Shown piece by piece: positions 26,545 to 35,129 of a DNA stretch of 64,000 bases (positions are counted from its first letter, which is position 1; each line of letters opens with the position of its first letter). The position numbers and the translations under genes were made by a program. The notes beneath the pieces are model-generated. The model was not told where the DNA came from. It saw nothing but the letters and a program-made list of their open reading frames with translations, and ran no database searches. Origin of the DNA: JAKZVK01 sp965248255 (GTDB lineage: Bacteria; Acidobacteriota; Terriglobia; Bryobacterales; UBA6623); NCBI GenBank assembly GCA_965248255.1, contig CBDFIW010000003.1, positions 1,798,001-1,862,000 of the forward strand, given 5' to 3'.

Positions 26545-27852
26545 TCACACCCCACTCAGTGCCGCCCTCGCCACGCGCAGCACATTACCCCCGATGATCT
26601 TGCGTATGTCCTCGTCGGAATAGCCCCGCTGCACCATTCCCACGGTGAACAGCGGCCAGTTGGTCCACGCCATGCTTTGCCGCATGCGGTCGGTCGTCTT
26701 CCAATCGTCGGGGGGCCACAGGGCGGCGAGCCGAGGGCGGCGAGGTCCGCGGCTGGGAACTTTGCGGCTTTCGGCGTCGGCAAGGCGGGACATGTAAGCC
26801 ACGTCGGTGCCGATGGCCACGTGGTTGGCGCCGAAGCTCTTCACGACGTGATCGATATGGTCGAGCAAGGCCGCGATGTCGCCGCTGTGGCGCAAGAAAC
26901 GGGAGATGCAGCAGATCCCGATGTAACCTCCGGTGTCGGCAATCGCGCGAATCACGTTGTCGGGCTTGGAGCGGATATGCTCGTGCATGGCGCCGCAGGT
27001 CGAATGGCTGGCCACCATGGGCCGCTGGGAGCGTTGCGCCGCCTCGAGGCTCGTCTGCCAACCCGAATGAGCCACATCGACGATCACGCCCAGCCGGTTC
27101 ATCTCGTCGACGGCGGCGCGGCCCAAGTCGCTCAAGCCGCCGTTGGCCGTCTCGGCACAGCCGTCGCCCAGGCGGTTGCGGCGGTTGTAGGTCATGTGCA
27201 TCATGCGGATACCGAGTTCAAAGAAGATGCGCACGTAGCGAAGCTCGTCCTCGGCGGAGACCCAGGCTTGCGTCAAAGGCACGCCGTTGCCCGAGAAGTA
27301 CAGGCAGCCGACGTTATCTTTCTTGGCTTGGACGACGTCGTCGGGCTCGGCGGCGCGGCGCAACACGTCGCCCATCTTGTCGGTCAGATAGGTGAACCGC
27401 GCCAGGCGCTTGAGCAAGCGTAACGGCTCGCTGCTCTCTTCGCCGGCATTCTGGAAGATGCAGGTCATGCCGGCGGCGCGCCAGGCTTCGAGAAACTCCT
27501 TGCGCTCGGCGGCGTCGGTGCCGGGACGCGTCATGGTCATGTTCTCACGCATGTCCTGCAGCACCATGTCGGACGCGCCGTCTTCCATGGCCCGGCGTAT
27601 AGCATCGCCATCGACAGCGGCCCGTGGGGAGAACCCGTAGGCGTCGAAGACGATGGAGCCGGCGTGGAGTTCGAGCCCGTGCTTGAGGTCGCGGCGGCTG
27701 GGTTTCAAAATGTCGAGGGCGACCTGGCGTGCTTGGTCGATGCGCTCGTTCCCGGTGGTGGCTTGCGGGGCAGCCTGCGGGGCGGCTATCGCAAGGGACG
27801 CTCCGGCGGACGTGCCGAGGAACTGCCTCCGAGAGACGGTTGCCGAATTCAT
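26545..27852 (-). CDS. Tat-exported membrane dipeptidase (peptidase M19) family protein
   Basis: A 435-residue amidohydrolase-fold protein of the renal (membrane) dipeptidase family M19. The twin-arginine signal SRRQFLGTSAGASLAIA predicts folded export. The family core is present: RIFFELGIRMMHMTYNRRN, GLSDLGRAAVDEMNRLGVIV, the zinc His in DVAHSGW and VASHSTCGAMHEH, and HVAIGTDVAYMSR. The N-terminal HxD zinc pair of classical members is replaced by VFDAYGFSP, so it belongs to a divergent subgroup whose metal site and substrate may differ. AAGGAG precedes the ATG. It is followed 109 bp upstream by the D-2-hydroxyacid dehydrogenase gene in the same direction, perhaps one transcript. Confidence 0.88.
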   Translation of the reverse strand: MNSATVSRRQFLGTSAGASLAIAAPQAAPQATTGNERIDQARQVALDILKPSRRDLKHGLELHAGSIVFDAYGFSPRAAVDGDAIRRAMEDGASDMVLQDMRENMTMTRPGTDAAERKEFLEAWRAAGMTCIFQNAGEESSEPLRLLKRLARFTYLTDKMGDVLRRAAEPDDVVQAKKDNVGCLYFSGNGVPLTQAWVSAEDELRYVRIFFELGIRMMHMTYNRRNRLGDGCAETANGGLSDLGRAAVDEMNRLGVIVDVAHSGWQTSLEAAQRSQRPMVASHSTCGAMHEHIRSKPDNVIRAIADTGGYIGICCISRFLRHSGDIAALLDHIDHVVKSFGANHVAIGTDVAYMSRLADAESRKVPSRGPRRPRLAALWPPDDWKTTDRMRQSMAWTNWPLFTVGMVQRGYSDEDIRKIIGGNVLRVARAALSGV

Positions 27853-27961
27853 AGGTAACTCCTTGAGATAAGGGTAGAGTTCAAAGTTTCTCGCAAAGGC
27901 GTAAAGTAGCGCAAAGTCCGCGAAGAAAACCTAAGCTTTGCGAGAAACTTATGCTGCGAGC

Positions 27962-28921
27962 CTATGCTAACTCGTCCCGATTGTACACGTGCTCCGGCGT
28001 CCGCCCCTGCAGCACATCCAGCACGCCTTGCGCCGCGCCGAGCGACATACGATCGATCGCCTCGGGAGTCGCTGAGGCGATGTGCGGCGCCAGGATGACA
28101 TTGGGCAGCCGGCACAGCGGGCTGTCCGCCCGCAACGGCTCCTGCTCGAACACGTCAAGTGCCGCGCCACCTAAACGGCTTTCCTCGATCGCCACCACCA
28201 GCGCCTTCTCATCAATCACCGAACCCCGCGACGTATTGATGAGCAGGGCGGTCGGTTTCATCGCTCGCAGCCGCTCTTCGTTGATCAGATGGCGCGTCCC
28301 CGACGTCAGAGGGATGTGGAGCGTGACGATGTCCGACTTCGCGAGCAACTCCTCTAGCGAGTCTTCGATCGTGGCGGGCCCGTCGTAGGTCTGGTTCGAT
28401 ACATAAGGATCGTAGGCATGCACGCGCATGTTGAGCCCGCCCGCTGCGCTGCGGGCGACCCGGCGGCCGATTTCTCCTAGACCGATAACGCCCAGTGTCT
28501 TCCCGTTAAACTCCAGCCCCCTTAGGCTCAGCCGCTCCTTGAAACGACCTTCGCGCACGGTGGCGTCGGCGGCTCCCAGCTTGCGGCCCAGGGAAATCAT
28601 CAAACCCAGGGTGAACTCCGCCACAGGAACCGCAGGCGCCGTTGGCGTGTAGACCACAGGGATCCCCTTGGCCGTCGCCGCCGGGATGTCGACGTTGTCA
28701 ACGCCGGCACCGTGCCTGCCGATCACCTTCAATCGGTGGGTCTTCTCCAGATCTTCCGCCGTTACTCGCGCACCGCGAAGGATGACGGCGTCTGATTCGT
28801 AGAGCGACGACCATTGCTCCTTGTACCGGCCCAGCGGGGGAATGATGCAGTCGCAATGTTGTTGGAGCAGGTCTACTCCCGCGGGAGACAGACCTTCCGG
28901 CAAAAACACAACAGGTTTCAT
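27962..28921 (-). CDS. D-isomer-specific 2-hydroxyacid dehydrogenase (phosphoglycerate dehydrogenase-like)
   Basis: NAD-dependent oxidoreductase, 319 residues, cytosolic. It has the Rossmann motif GVIGLGEIGRRVA, the Asp-containing YDPYV (NAD specificity), and the catalytic Arg in INTSRGSVIDE, Glu in DVFEQEPL and His in LAPHIASATPEA. Length fits stand-alone members without the ACT domain of full SerA. ATG 28921 (MKPVVFLPEGLSP) is the conserved start; the 84 codons upstream in the long frame are repeat-derived. It could act on phosphoglycerate, hydroxypyruvate or another 2-hydroxyacid; the sequence does not decide. The dipeptidase gene lies downstream on the same strand. Confidence 0.92.
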   Translation of the reverse strand: MKPVVFLPEGLSPAGVDLLQQHCDCIIPPLGRYKEQWSSLYESDAVILRGARVTAEDLEKTHRLKVIGRHGAGVDNVDIPAATAKGIPVVYTPTAPAVPVAEFTLGLMISLGRKLGAADATVREGRFKERLSLRGLEFNGKTLGVIGLGEIGRRVARSAAGGLNMRVHAYDPYVSNQTYDGPATIEDSLEELLAKSDIVTLHIPLTSGTRHLINEERLRAMKPTALLINTSRGSVIDEKALVVAIEESRLGGAALDVFEQEPLRADSPLCRLPNVILAPHIASATPEAIDRMSLGAAQGVLDVLQGRTPEHVYNRDELA

Positions 28922-29446
28922 GTTCGATCCAAGGTGGGAGCGTCGTGGGAGCGGACGCGGTCCGCCGGCTGGGAAGCAACCCTGTACGGTACCCTCTCGA
29001 TGGGCGTGCGGGCAAGCCCCGGCGATGAAGGCAGCCGGTGACCGGTGATCCACGGTTCGCCTCATCGCCGCTTCGCGGCTGCCGCACAGGACCTTCGCTA
29101 GAAACGTACACTGCCGCCTCAGGGTGCGGCACAAGAGCCGAGCAGGGCTCGGCACGCCACGGGCGTGCGCCACGTCGGGAGCAGCCCTGATCTCGGCGAC
29201 CCACGGCTCCGCCTGACTCCACCGTGGGCATCTAGTATCCTTCCGTCCGCTTCGCGGACTCGCCTCTGTGTGGTCTCGTAGACCGAGGTCAGAGTGAGGT
29301 ATTTCGTCAAGCCCGGCTGATCACCCTACGGATAAGGCGAGCCACGGGCAAGACATGGCGCTGAGACGCTACTCTGGACAAGTCAGCGGCATGCCGTGCC
29401 CTACATGGCAAAACCCAAACGCAAGCTTACTGGCGAAACGCACTAC
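28922..29446. other. Repeat-rich intergenic DNA, no gene seen
   Basis: Contains several short palindromes, for example GCCGAG-CAGGG-CTCGGC near 29136-29152, and CGTCCGCTTCGCGGACT near 29246, which resembles CGTCCGCTTCACGGATT at 53115. The open frames here lack coding character. Confidence 0.4.
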
Positions 29447-29749
29447 TTAGAGCCGGACGACGTCTTCGGAACGAATCTCGAGCTGTTGGGCCGGAGTGGG
29501 CGCGGGTTTCTTGGGCTGATCGGGGTTGGCGGGCCGCTCGGCGCTGTGCAGTTGTGGAGGATCTGCCACGCGGGACGTTAGCTCCGAGGTCCAGTAACCC
29601 AGCCAGAAGAACGCGCTTAGCAAGCCGGCAAGCACCGCCACGAGCAAGGATAGGTGGCCGATGCCGGGACGTGTGAATCTGATCAGCGCTTCCACTCCTA
29701 CTATTCTCGTGGTCCGCGCATCCGCCGGGGAATCGGCCTCTCGCCGCAT
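29447..29749 (-). CDS. Small single-pass membrane protein
   Basis: About 100 residues with one membrane segment (HLSLLVAVLAGLLSAFFWLGY) and a Pro-rich C-terminal tail (ERPANPDQPKKPAPTPAQQ). It runs opposite to the rhodanese gene and shares its upstream region. The start is uncertain: ATG 29749 or GTG 29695 are both possible. No family is recognised. The single TM plus Pro-rich tail is compatible with a periplasm-facing anchor. Confidence 0.5.
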   Translation of the reverse strand: MRREADSPADARTTRIVGVEALIRFTRPGIGHLSLLVAVLAGLLSAFFWLGYWTSELTSRVADPPQLHSAERPANPDQPKKPAPTPAQQLEIRSEDVVRL

Positions 29750-29955
29750 TTTGCTCTAAGGGATTCTCGTAGAACGAACCGCCGCGACCGTCAGTGGTTA
29801 GGGTCACAGCGCCTTCCGGCCCCGACGGCAGCAACCGGATCTTGACCCGTGACCGCGCAGGAGGGGCTTTCGCAGACGCGGCCGCTACCTCAGACCAGGG
29901 CCTATGCGAGAATGAACTCGTCTCAGTCCTGACAAACGCGCTCGGAGCAAGCCCC

Positions 29956-30327
29956 ATGGATCACTCGCCGAAGTTCTTGCGGCTCGTCGAAGACGCCAAG
30001 AGCCGCATTCGTGAAGTCACCGTGGACGATGTAAGACGGGACCGCGAAGCCAACGCAGACTTCGTCCTGGTCGACACACGCGAGGAGTCCGAGTGGGCCG
30101 CGGGCCACGCCCAAGGCGCGATCCATTTGGGCAAGGGGATCATTGAGCGGGACGTCGAAAAGACGGTTCCCGAGACAGACAAGAAGATCGTTCTCTATTG
30201 CGGTGGCGGCTATCGCTCGGCTTTGGCGGCGGAAACTCTCGAGAGAATGGGCTACACCAACGTGTTCTCGATGGCCGACGGCTGGCGGGCCTGGAAGACG
30301 GCGGAGATGCCGGTGGAAGAGGGTTGA
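29956..30327 (+). CDS. Rhodanese-like domain protein
   Basis: A 123-residue single-domain rhodanese (sulfurtransferase fold). The active-site loop is YCGGGYRSALAAE with the persulfide-forming Cys at C82; upstream are DFVLVDTREESEWAAGHAQG and GAIHLGKG, both family hallmarks, and the C-terminal GYTNVFSMADGWRAW. ATG 29956 is chosen over the longer frame because MDHSPKFLRLVEDAKSRI is the usual N-terminus of this short group. It carries sulfur in the cytosol. A decamer repeat starts immediately at its stop codon. Confidence 0.9.
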   Translation: MDHSPKFLRLVEDAKSRIREVTVDDVRRDREANADFVLVDTREESEWAAGHAQGAIHLGKGIIERDVEKTVPETDKKIVLYCGGGYRSALAAETLERMGYTNVFSMADGWRAWKTAEMPVEEG

Positions 30328-30363
30328 AACCGCAGATGGACGCAGATGAACGCGGATAAAACC
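30327..30363 (+). repeat. Decamer repeat CGCAGATGGA / CGCAGATGAA / CGCGGATAAA
   Basis: Three degenerate 10-bp units sit in tandem between the rhodanese stop and the next gene. This CGCAGATGAACGCGGAT motif is a widely dispersed intergenic repeat in many unrelated bacteria. The ATG of the next gene lies inside the second unit. Confidence 0.6.
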
Positions 30364-32505
30364 AAAGCGAACTCCCCGTTCTCAGGCTGGGGTTGCGTGG
30401 GGTTTGCTGTCCTGTTGCTGACCGAATTCCTCGGACTGGGAACCGTCGCTAGCGCGGCTGAGGCTCCCAATGAGATTCCCGGGTTGGTGACGGTGCGGTC
30501 GAATGTGCCCGTGAGCCCGCCTGGCTGGGCGGTGCTCGAGCGCAAGCTGCTCGAGGAGATGAGCGAGGCGGCGATTCGTTACGCCGAGCGCTACACACGC
30601 AACGGCGGGACGCTCAGATGGCGCACAGCCGGCGGGGCCTCGCCCGACGACCTGCCCGAGGCGTTCTATAACTTCCCGCTGCTGTACGCCATGGGAGGCG
30701 ACGAACGCCTCAAGGACTTGTCGTTCCAGTTGTGGAGCGCCACCGCCCGCCAACTTACGTACGACTTCAAGGTATTCCATAACGAGTTCGCCAAGCACGC
30801 CGATTGGATGCACCTCGGCGAGGGCCTGCTCTTCTTCTACTACCTGCCGCTGGCCGATCCGACCGACCACGAAACGCTCGTCCGCGCGAAACGCTTTGCG
30901 GGCCTCTATATGAACGAGGAGCCCGAAGCGCCCAACTACGACCCCGAGCATAAGATCATCCGCTCGCCGCACACCGGGAGCCTGGGGCCCGAGTACGGCT
31001 CGGCCGAAACCGCGCGACCCTACGGCTGGTCGAAGGGCATGGCGGTCTACGGTCTGCCACTGCAGGACCTTCCAGGCATCAACGACGTCGGCCAACTCAA
31101 AGACCCGGCCGTTGCGGAGAGGATGGGCCGCGCGATGGCCGAGCGCATGCGCCGAGGCGACACGCCGCCGAACCTCGCTGCCACCAGCCTCGCTGTCAAC
31201 GCTTACCTCCTCACCGGTGAGCAGAAATACGTCGACTGGATCAACGAGTACTCTGGTCGATGGCTCGAACGAACACGCGTCAACGGAAACCTCACGCCGG
31301 ACAACGTCGGCCTGTCGGGCAGGGTCGGCGAATACCACGACGGCAAGTGGTGGGGCGGCAACTACGGTTGGCAGTGGCCGCACGGCTTCTTGACGCTGGG
31401 CATGCCGTTTCAGATCGCGGCGGCAAACGCCATGCTCGTCAACGGCGGCGAACCGAGGTACTTGGAGCTGGCCCGGTCGAACATTGACCGGCTCATCAAG
31501 GAAGGTAAGGATGTCAACGGTTCCTTCCTGGTCCCCTACAAGCACGGCGAAAAGGGCTGGTTCTCCTATCGCCCACTGGCCCGCACCTACCCCGTCTCCC
31601 TCTGGTTCATGTCGATGGACGAGGCCGACCGCGAGCGCATCGAAAAGCTGCGCCTCGCCAGCACCGAAGACTGGCACACCGCGACGAAGTCGAAGTACCC
31701 CAACTACGGCTATGCGACGTTGCCTGAACCGATGGCCGACTGCGAAGACTGCGACATCGACGGCTTGGCGGATTGGAACACGGTCACAGACGTCCGCAAC
31801 AAGACCGACAACGGCCATGAGGGCCCCTGGTTCCGTTTCCTCGACGGAGCCAACCCCGACTACCCGGTACGCATTCTGCGGCAGGCCTACGGGCAGATGA
31901 GCTACCGCTGGAAGATGATCCGCGAGAACGTGCTGCTGCTCGAGTACGATCCGCGCGGCACGGAGACGATCGACCCGGCGCGGGTGGACATCCGCAACGT
32001 CCACGAGCACCACTGGATGACGGTCAACCCCGTCACGACCGAGGCGCTGATCCAGTTGACCCTCGGCGGGCCGCAGATCATCTACAACGGCGGCTTGCTG
32101 CACGCTCGAGTGCGCTACTTCGACGCCGACGAGCGCCGCCCGGGACTGCCGACCGACGTGGCCGCGCTGGTGAGAAAGCTCGAAGCCGGGCGCACGGTTG
32201 TCGAGCTGGTGAACCTGAGCCCGTTCGACGAGCGACGTGTGATCGTGCAGGCCGGGATGTTCGGCGAGCACGAGTTCGGCCGGGTGACGTTCCAGCGCCG
32301 CGTGGACAAAGACCCCATCCAGCCGGACTTCTTCGCACGGGCTGAGCCGCAACTCGAAGACGACTCGGTGGAGGTGAGCGCCAAGTTCTTCCAGGTCGAG
32401 CTGCCTCCCGCCACGGGCCTGACGCTCGACATGGAGACCAAGCGTTTCGCCCACCGTCCCACCTACGCCTTCCCCTGGCACCGGGATGAGATCCCCATAC
32501 GGTAG
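30346..32505 (+). CDS. Large exported protein of unknown function, probable alpha/alpha-barrel
   Basis: A 719-residue protein with a signal-like segment (CVGFAVLLLTEFLGLGTVASA). The mature part is rich in aromatic and helical stretches typical of six-hairpin glycosidase-like barrels: LPEAFYNFPLLYAMGGDERL, HADWMHLGEGLLFFYYLPLA, KWWGGNYGWQWPHGFLTLG and a C-terminal beta-sandwich-like region from about residue 550 (VELVNLSPFDERRVIVQAG). I cannot assign a named family or substrate; a carbohydrate-active or heparinase/uronyl-hydrolase-like role is only a guess. The ATG used (30346) lies inside a dispersed decamer repeat, giving the odd N-terminus MNADKTK; GTG 30397 is an alternative start. Confidence 0.75.
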   Translation: MNADKTKANSPFSGWGCVGFAVLLLTEFLGLGTVASAAEAPNEIPGLVTVRSNVPVSPPGWAVLERKLLEEMSEAAIRYAERYTRNGGTLRWRTAGGASPDDLPEAFYNFPLLYAMGGDERLKDLSFQLWSATARQLTYDFKVFHNEFAKHADWMHLGEGLLFFYYLPLADPTDHETLVRAKRFAGLYMNEEPEAPNYDPEHKIIRSPHTGSLGPEYGSAETARPYGWSKGMAVYGLPLQDLPGINDVGQLKDPAVAERMGRAMAERMRRGDTPPNLAATSLAVNAYLLTGEQKYVDWINEYSGRWLERTRVNGNLTPDNVGLSGRVGEYHDGKWWGGNYGWQWPHGFLTLGMPFQIAAANAMLVNGGEPRYLELARSNIDRLIKEGKDVNGSFLVPYKHGEKGWFSYRPLARTYPVSLWFMSMDEADRERIEKLRLASTEDWHTATKSKYPNYGYATLPEPMADCEDCDIDGLADWNTVTDVRNKTDNGHEGPWFRFLDGANPDYPVRILRQAYGQMSYRWKMIRENVLLLEYDPRGTETIDPARVDIRNVHEHHWMTVNPVTTEALIQLTLGGPQIIYNGGLLHARVRYFDADERRPGLPTDVAALVRKLEAGRTVVELVNLSPFDERRVIVQAGMFGEHEFGRVTFQRRVDKDPIQPDFFARAEPQLEDDSVEVSAKFFQVELPPATGLTLDMETKRFAHRPTYAFPWHRDEIPIR

Positions 32506-32654
32506 CTCTAGATCCTTGATTCCAAGATAGTTCGACACAATTGGCTTCGTTTCGTTCTTTCTGGGAGGCAGCAAGCGGGGGGCCCGTGAGGGTGGGTTTT
32601 CGCGGGTCGAGTCGAGAAGAGACCGGCGTCAGCAAAAAAAACTCTGGTCAGGGC

Positions 32655-32683
32655 TTGACGAATAGACCGACCGGTCGTATATT
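32655..32683 (+). promoter_or_regulatory. tetR-type promoter with operator in the spacer
   Basis: TTGACG (32655-32660), exactly 17 bp, then TATATT (32678-32683). The spacer contains a perfect palindrome CGACCGGTCG (32668-32677), which recurs with one change (CGACTGGTCG) before the oxidoreductase gene at 33309-33318. Binding of the encoded regulator here would block the promoter, giving autorepression. Confidence 0.7.
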
Positions 32684-32689
32684 AATGAT

Positions 32690-33280
32690 ATGGGAAGACC
32701 GCGGCGAAGCCAGAACACGCGTTCCAAGCTCCTCGACGAGGGCCTGAAGGCGCTTCTCGCAAGGGGCTACAACGGAACGGGGATCAAGGAGATTCTTGAT
32801 GTCGTCGAGGTGCCGAAGGGCTCGTTCTACAACTACTTCAAGAGCAAAGAGGACTTCGGCGCCGAGGTCTTGCGCCACTATGCCGGTAGGTTTGGAGACC
32901 GGATGCAGCCCCTGGCCGCAACGGAAGGGGATGCCCTGGCATCGCTGCGGAGCTTCTTCGATCGCGAGATGGCCCTCTATGAGGACCGCCCGACCGGTTG
33001 CCTGGTAGGCAATTTGGCGGCGGAGCTCGGCGGATCTCTGGAAAAGCCGAGACAGGTTATGTCTGAAGCGATGCAGGGTACGAGGGACGCTTTCGCCGGG
33101 GTTCTGGCGCGGGCCCAAGAGCAAGGTGCGGTTCGAGCGGACATCGCAGCGACCGATCTTGCGGACTTTCTTTTCAACGCCTGGGAGGGCTCGCTGCTGA
33201 GGATGAAGGTCGAGGGCTCCCTCGAGCCCGTGCGCCAATGCGTTTCGTTCGCCCTCGACGATTTCTTCCGGCCGCGATAG
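32690..33280 (+). CDS. TetR/AcrR-family transcriptional repressor
   Basis: A 196-residue TetR-family regulator. The N-terminal helix-turn-helix (MGRPRRSQNTRSKLLDEGLK, then GYNGTGIKEILDVVEVPKGSFYNYFKSKEDF split across residues 27-57) matches the family exactly; the C-terminal ligand domain resembles the subgroup that controls quinone or aldehyde reductases (EDRPTGCLVGNLAAELGG; C103-type residue may sense electrophiles). The ATG lies only 7 nt after the -10 element, so the mRNA is nearly leaderless. The same operator core lies before the next gene, so it most likely represses itself and the oxidoreductase at 33358. Confidence 0.92.
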   Translation: MGRPRRSQNTRSKLLDEGLKALLARGYNGTGIKEILDVVEVPKGSFYNYFKSKEDFGAEVLRHYAGRFGDRMQPLAATEGDALASLRSFFDREMALYEDRPTGCLVGNLAAELGGSLEKPRQVMSEAMQGTRDAFAGVLARAQEQGAVRADIAATDLADFLFNAWEGSLLRMKVEGSLEPVRQCVSFALDDFFRPR

Positions 33281-33308
33281 GCGCACTTTCTTGTGATCAG
33301 TTCCAAGA

Positions 33309-33318
33309 CGACTGGTCG
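33309..33318 (+). promoter_or_regulatory. Second TetR operator before the MDR oxidoreductase
   Basis: CGACTGGTCG followed by TA differs by one base from the operator at 32668. Outer bases A/T extend the dyad to 12 bp. It lies 40 nt upstream of the ATG at 33358, suitable for repression. Confidence 0.6.
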
Positions 33319-33357
33319 TAGATTAAGAACCAAAACAACCCAAAGGAGGTATGGACC

Positions 33358-34392
33358 ATGAAAGCAGCAGTGATTCACGAATTCGGAGACTTCGACGTTC
33401 TCAAGTACGAGGAGGTCCCAACGCCCAAACCCAAGCCGGGCAACGTTCTGGTCAAGGTCTTGGCCGGCGGCGTCAATCGGCTTGACCACTACCTTCGCGC
33501 CGGCGACGTGACCCGCGATCTTCCCTTGCCGCACGTCTTTGGCGCGGACGCTTCGGGGGAGATCGCCGCACTCGGTCCCGGGACGACCACGTTCCAGGTC
33601 GGCGACCGTGTCATTCCAATAGCCGGTTTCCCTCTCAAGCAAGAGGATTACGGTATCTACCCGGCCAGTGCCGCTCCCAGTTTCACGCTGCCCGGGATCG
33701 GCCTGTGGGGATCCTACGCCCAGTACATGGAGGTCCCGGCCCGCTTTGTCGTCAAGGACGAGACCGGCTTGCGGCCGGAGGAAGTGGCTTCGCTTCCGAT
33801 GGTGCTGGCCACGGGCGTTCGCGCCGTCAAGAAAGGGGGCGGCGTTCAGGCTGGGGACAAGGTGCTGATCCAGTCCGGCGCGTCCGGGTCGGGAAGTATG
33901 ATGATCCAGGTGGCGAAAGCGCTGGGCGCGCAGGTCGCCACAACGGTTCGCAGCGACGCCAAGGCTGAGTTTGCGAAGTCGGTAGGCGCGGACCTGGTGA
34001 TCAACACTCGTGAGCAGGACTTCGTCGAGCGCGTCAAGGAGTGGACCGAGGGCCGAGGGGCGGACGTCGTCCTCGACAATCTCGGCGGCGACGTGCTTGC
34101 GAAGAGCATCGCGGCGGCGCGGCCGCAGGGAGTCATCGTAGCGTATGGTTTTGTGGCGGGTCTCGATGTGACCTTCAACATCTACGAGTTCTTCGCTCCA
34201 CAGAAACAACTGCGCGGCACGTTCGGAGCCGACCCGAAGGACCTCGAATGGGGCTTGGAGCAAGTGCGCGCCGGGCGGATCAAACCGGCGCTGGGACGCA
34301 CGCTGCGGCTCAGTGAAGCCCCCGAAGCGCACCGGCTCGTTGCGGAGAACGAGGTGGCCGGCAATGTCGTCCTGCTGCCGTGGGCGAACTAA
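33358..34392 (+). CDS. Zinc-free MDR oxidoreductase (quinone reductase-like)
   Basis: NADPH-dependent medium-chain reductase of the quinone oxidoreductase group, 344 residues. MKAAVIHEFGDFDVLKYEEV starts the GroES-like domain; HVFGADASGEIAALGPG and FQVGDRV follow; the nucleotide-binding domain has VLIQSGASGSGSMMIQVAKA and a Lys/Arg-containing loop (RSDAKAEFAKSVGAD). The zinc-ligand cysteines of alcohol dehydrogenases are absent. AAAGGAGG precedes the ATG. It is preceded by a TetR gene with a shared operator, so it is probably induced by an electrophile, quinone or phenolic compound. Confidence 0.92.
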   Translation: MKAAVIHEFGDFDVLKYEEVPTPKPKPGNVLVKVLAGGVNRLDHYLRAGDVTRDLPLPHVFGADASGEIAALGPGTTTFQVGDRVIPIAGFPLKQEDYGIYPASAAPSFTLPGIGLWGSYAQYMEVPARFVVKDETGLRPEEVASLPMVLATGVRAVKKGGGVQAGDKVLIQSGASGSGSMMIQVAKALGAQVATTVRSDAKAEFAKSVGADLVINTREQDFVERVKEWTEGRGADVVLDNLGGDVLAKSIAAARPQGVIVAYGFVAGLDVTFNIYEFFAPQKQLRGTFGADPKDLEWGLEQVRAGRIKPALGRTLRLSEAPEAHRLVAENEVAGNVVLLPWAN

Positions 34393-34452
34393 CCAACGAC
34401 TGCGCCCGGGCGGCGGACTTGATATCCCAATGGAACCGGCGAACGGAAAAAT

Positions 34453-34531
34453 AGGGGCAAAGCATGCTGTGCCCTTTTTCCGGCGCAAGTCATCCGTTCA
34501 AGCCGCCGGGCACGACATGCCGTGCCCCTAC
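34453..34531. repeat. Two family B palindromes (GGGCA...TGCCC type)
   Basis: TAGGGGCAAAGCATGCTGTG followed by CCC (34452-34474) and GGGCACGACATGCCGTGCCC then CTAC (34508-34531). Other members are at 46445-46470, 49953-49976, 58626-58650 and 58715-58740; several end CCCCTAC. Such TAGGGGCACGGCATGCCGTGCC-type units are widespread dispersed palindromes in bacteria. Confidence 0.6.
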
Positions 34532-34587
34532 ATTGTCGGATGCACGACCGTCGCCCAACGACGGATCAAACCAAGGGAGGAAAAACC

Positions 34588-34998
34588 ATGAAGAGCTTTA
34601 TCAAATTCAACCAAGGGCTGCTTCGGTTGCCGCTTCCGGTACGGCTATGGATGATGCTCCTGCTGTCGGCGAACCTGGTGGCCCCGCTGTTCTTTCTAGA
34701 CCGGCCGGAGGCACAGATTGTCCTCGTCGCGTTGGTGGCGTCGATGGTCCTGATGACGATTCTGACCGGACTGACCGGGTTTACGCGCCTGCTCGGCGCG
34801 GGGCACATTTTCTGGATCCCGCTGGTCGTGTGGCTGTGGAGCCGGCTCGATCAGATCCCGGCAGACGATGCGTTCGGAGTTTGGGCCCGAGCGCTGATCG
34901 TCCTGAACACGATCTCGCTGCTGATCGACGTGGTCGACGTCGTCCGTTACGCGGCCGGCGACCGCGAAGAGACGGTCCAAGGTCTGCCCGTCTCGTAA
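34588..34998 (+). CDS. Small four-helix membrane protein
   Basis: A 136-residue membrane protein with about four hydrophobic segments (WMMLLLSANLVAPLFFL, IVLVALVASMVLMTILTGL, IFWIPLVVWLW, ALIVLNTISLLIDVVDVV). ATG 34588 is chosen because GGGAGG lies 8 nt upstream; the 22 extra codons before it are repeat DNA. It lies 195 bp after the MDR reductase, separated by two family B repeats, so cotranscription is possible. No named family is recognised; small DoxX-like or membrane-fold-unknown proteins look similar. Confidence 0.75.
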   Translation: MKSFIKFNQGLLRLPLPVRLWMMLLLSANLVAPLFFLDRPEAQIVLVALVASMVLMTILTGLTGFTRLLGAGHIFWIPLVVWLWSRLDQIPADDAFGVWARALIVLNTISLLIDVVDVVRYAAGDREETVQGLPVS

Positions 34999-35129
34999 CA
35001 CCGACCGTCGACAGTCCATGGTTTCTGGAGCGGGCCGGGCGTCGCCGGCTGATAAGATTGGTGCGGATGTGGCCCCAGCCGAATCCCCAGTGAGGCCGAA
35101 CAACAGTAAACGAGAGGAGGTGGCTATCG

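Noticed and set aside
30382..32574. A 730-codon open frame on the minus strand
   Set aside because: Shadow of the 719-residue exported protein in the opposite frame; composition has no protein-like pattern.
32977..34488. A 503-codon minus-strand open frame
   Set aside because: Antisense to the TetR regulator and MDR reductase; the plus-strand genes have clear motifs.
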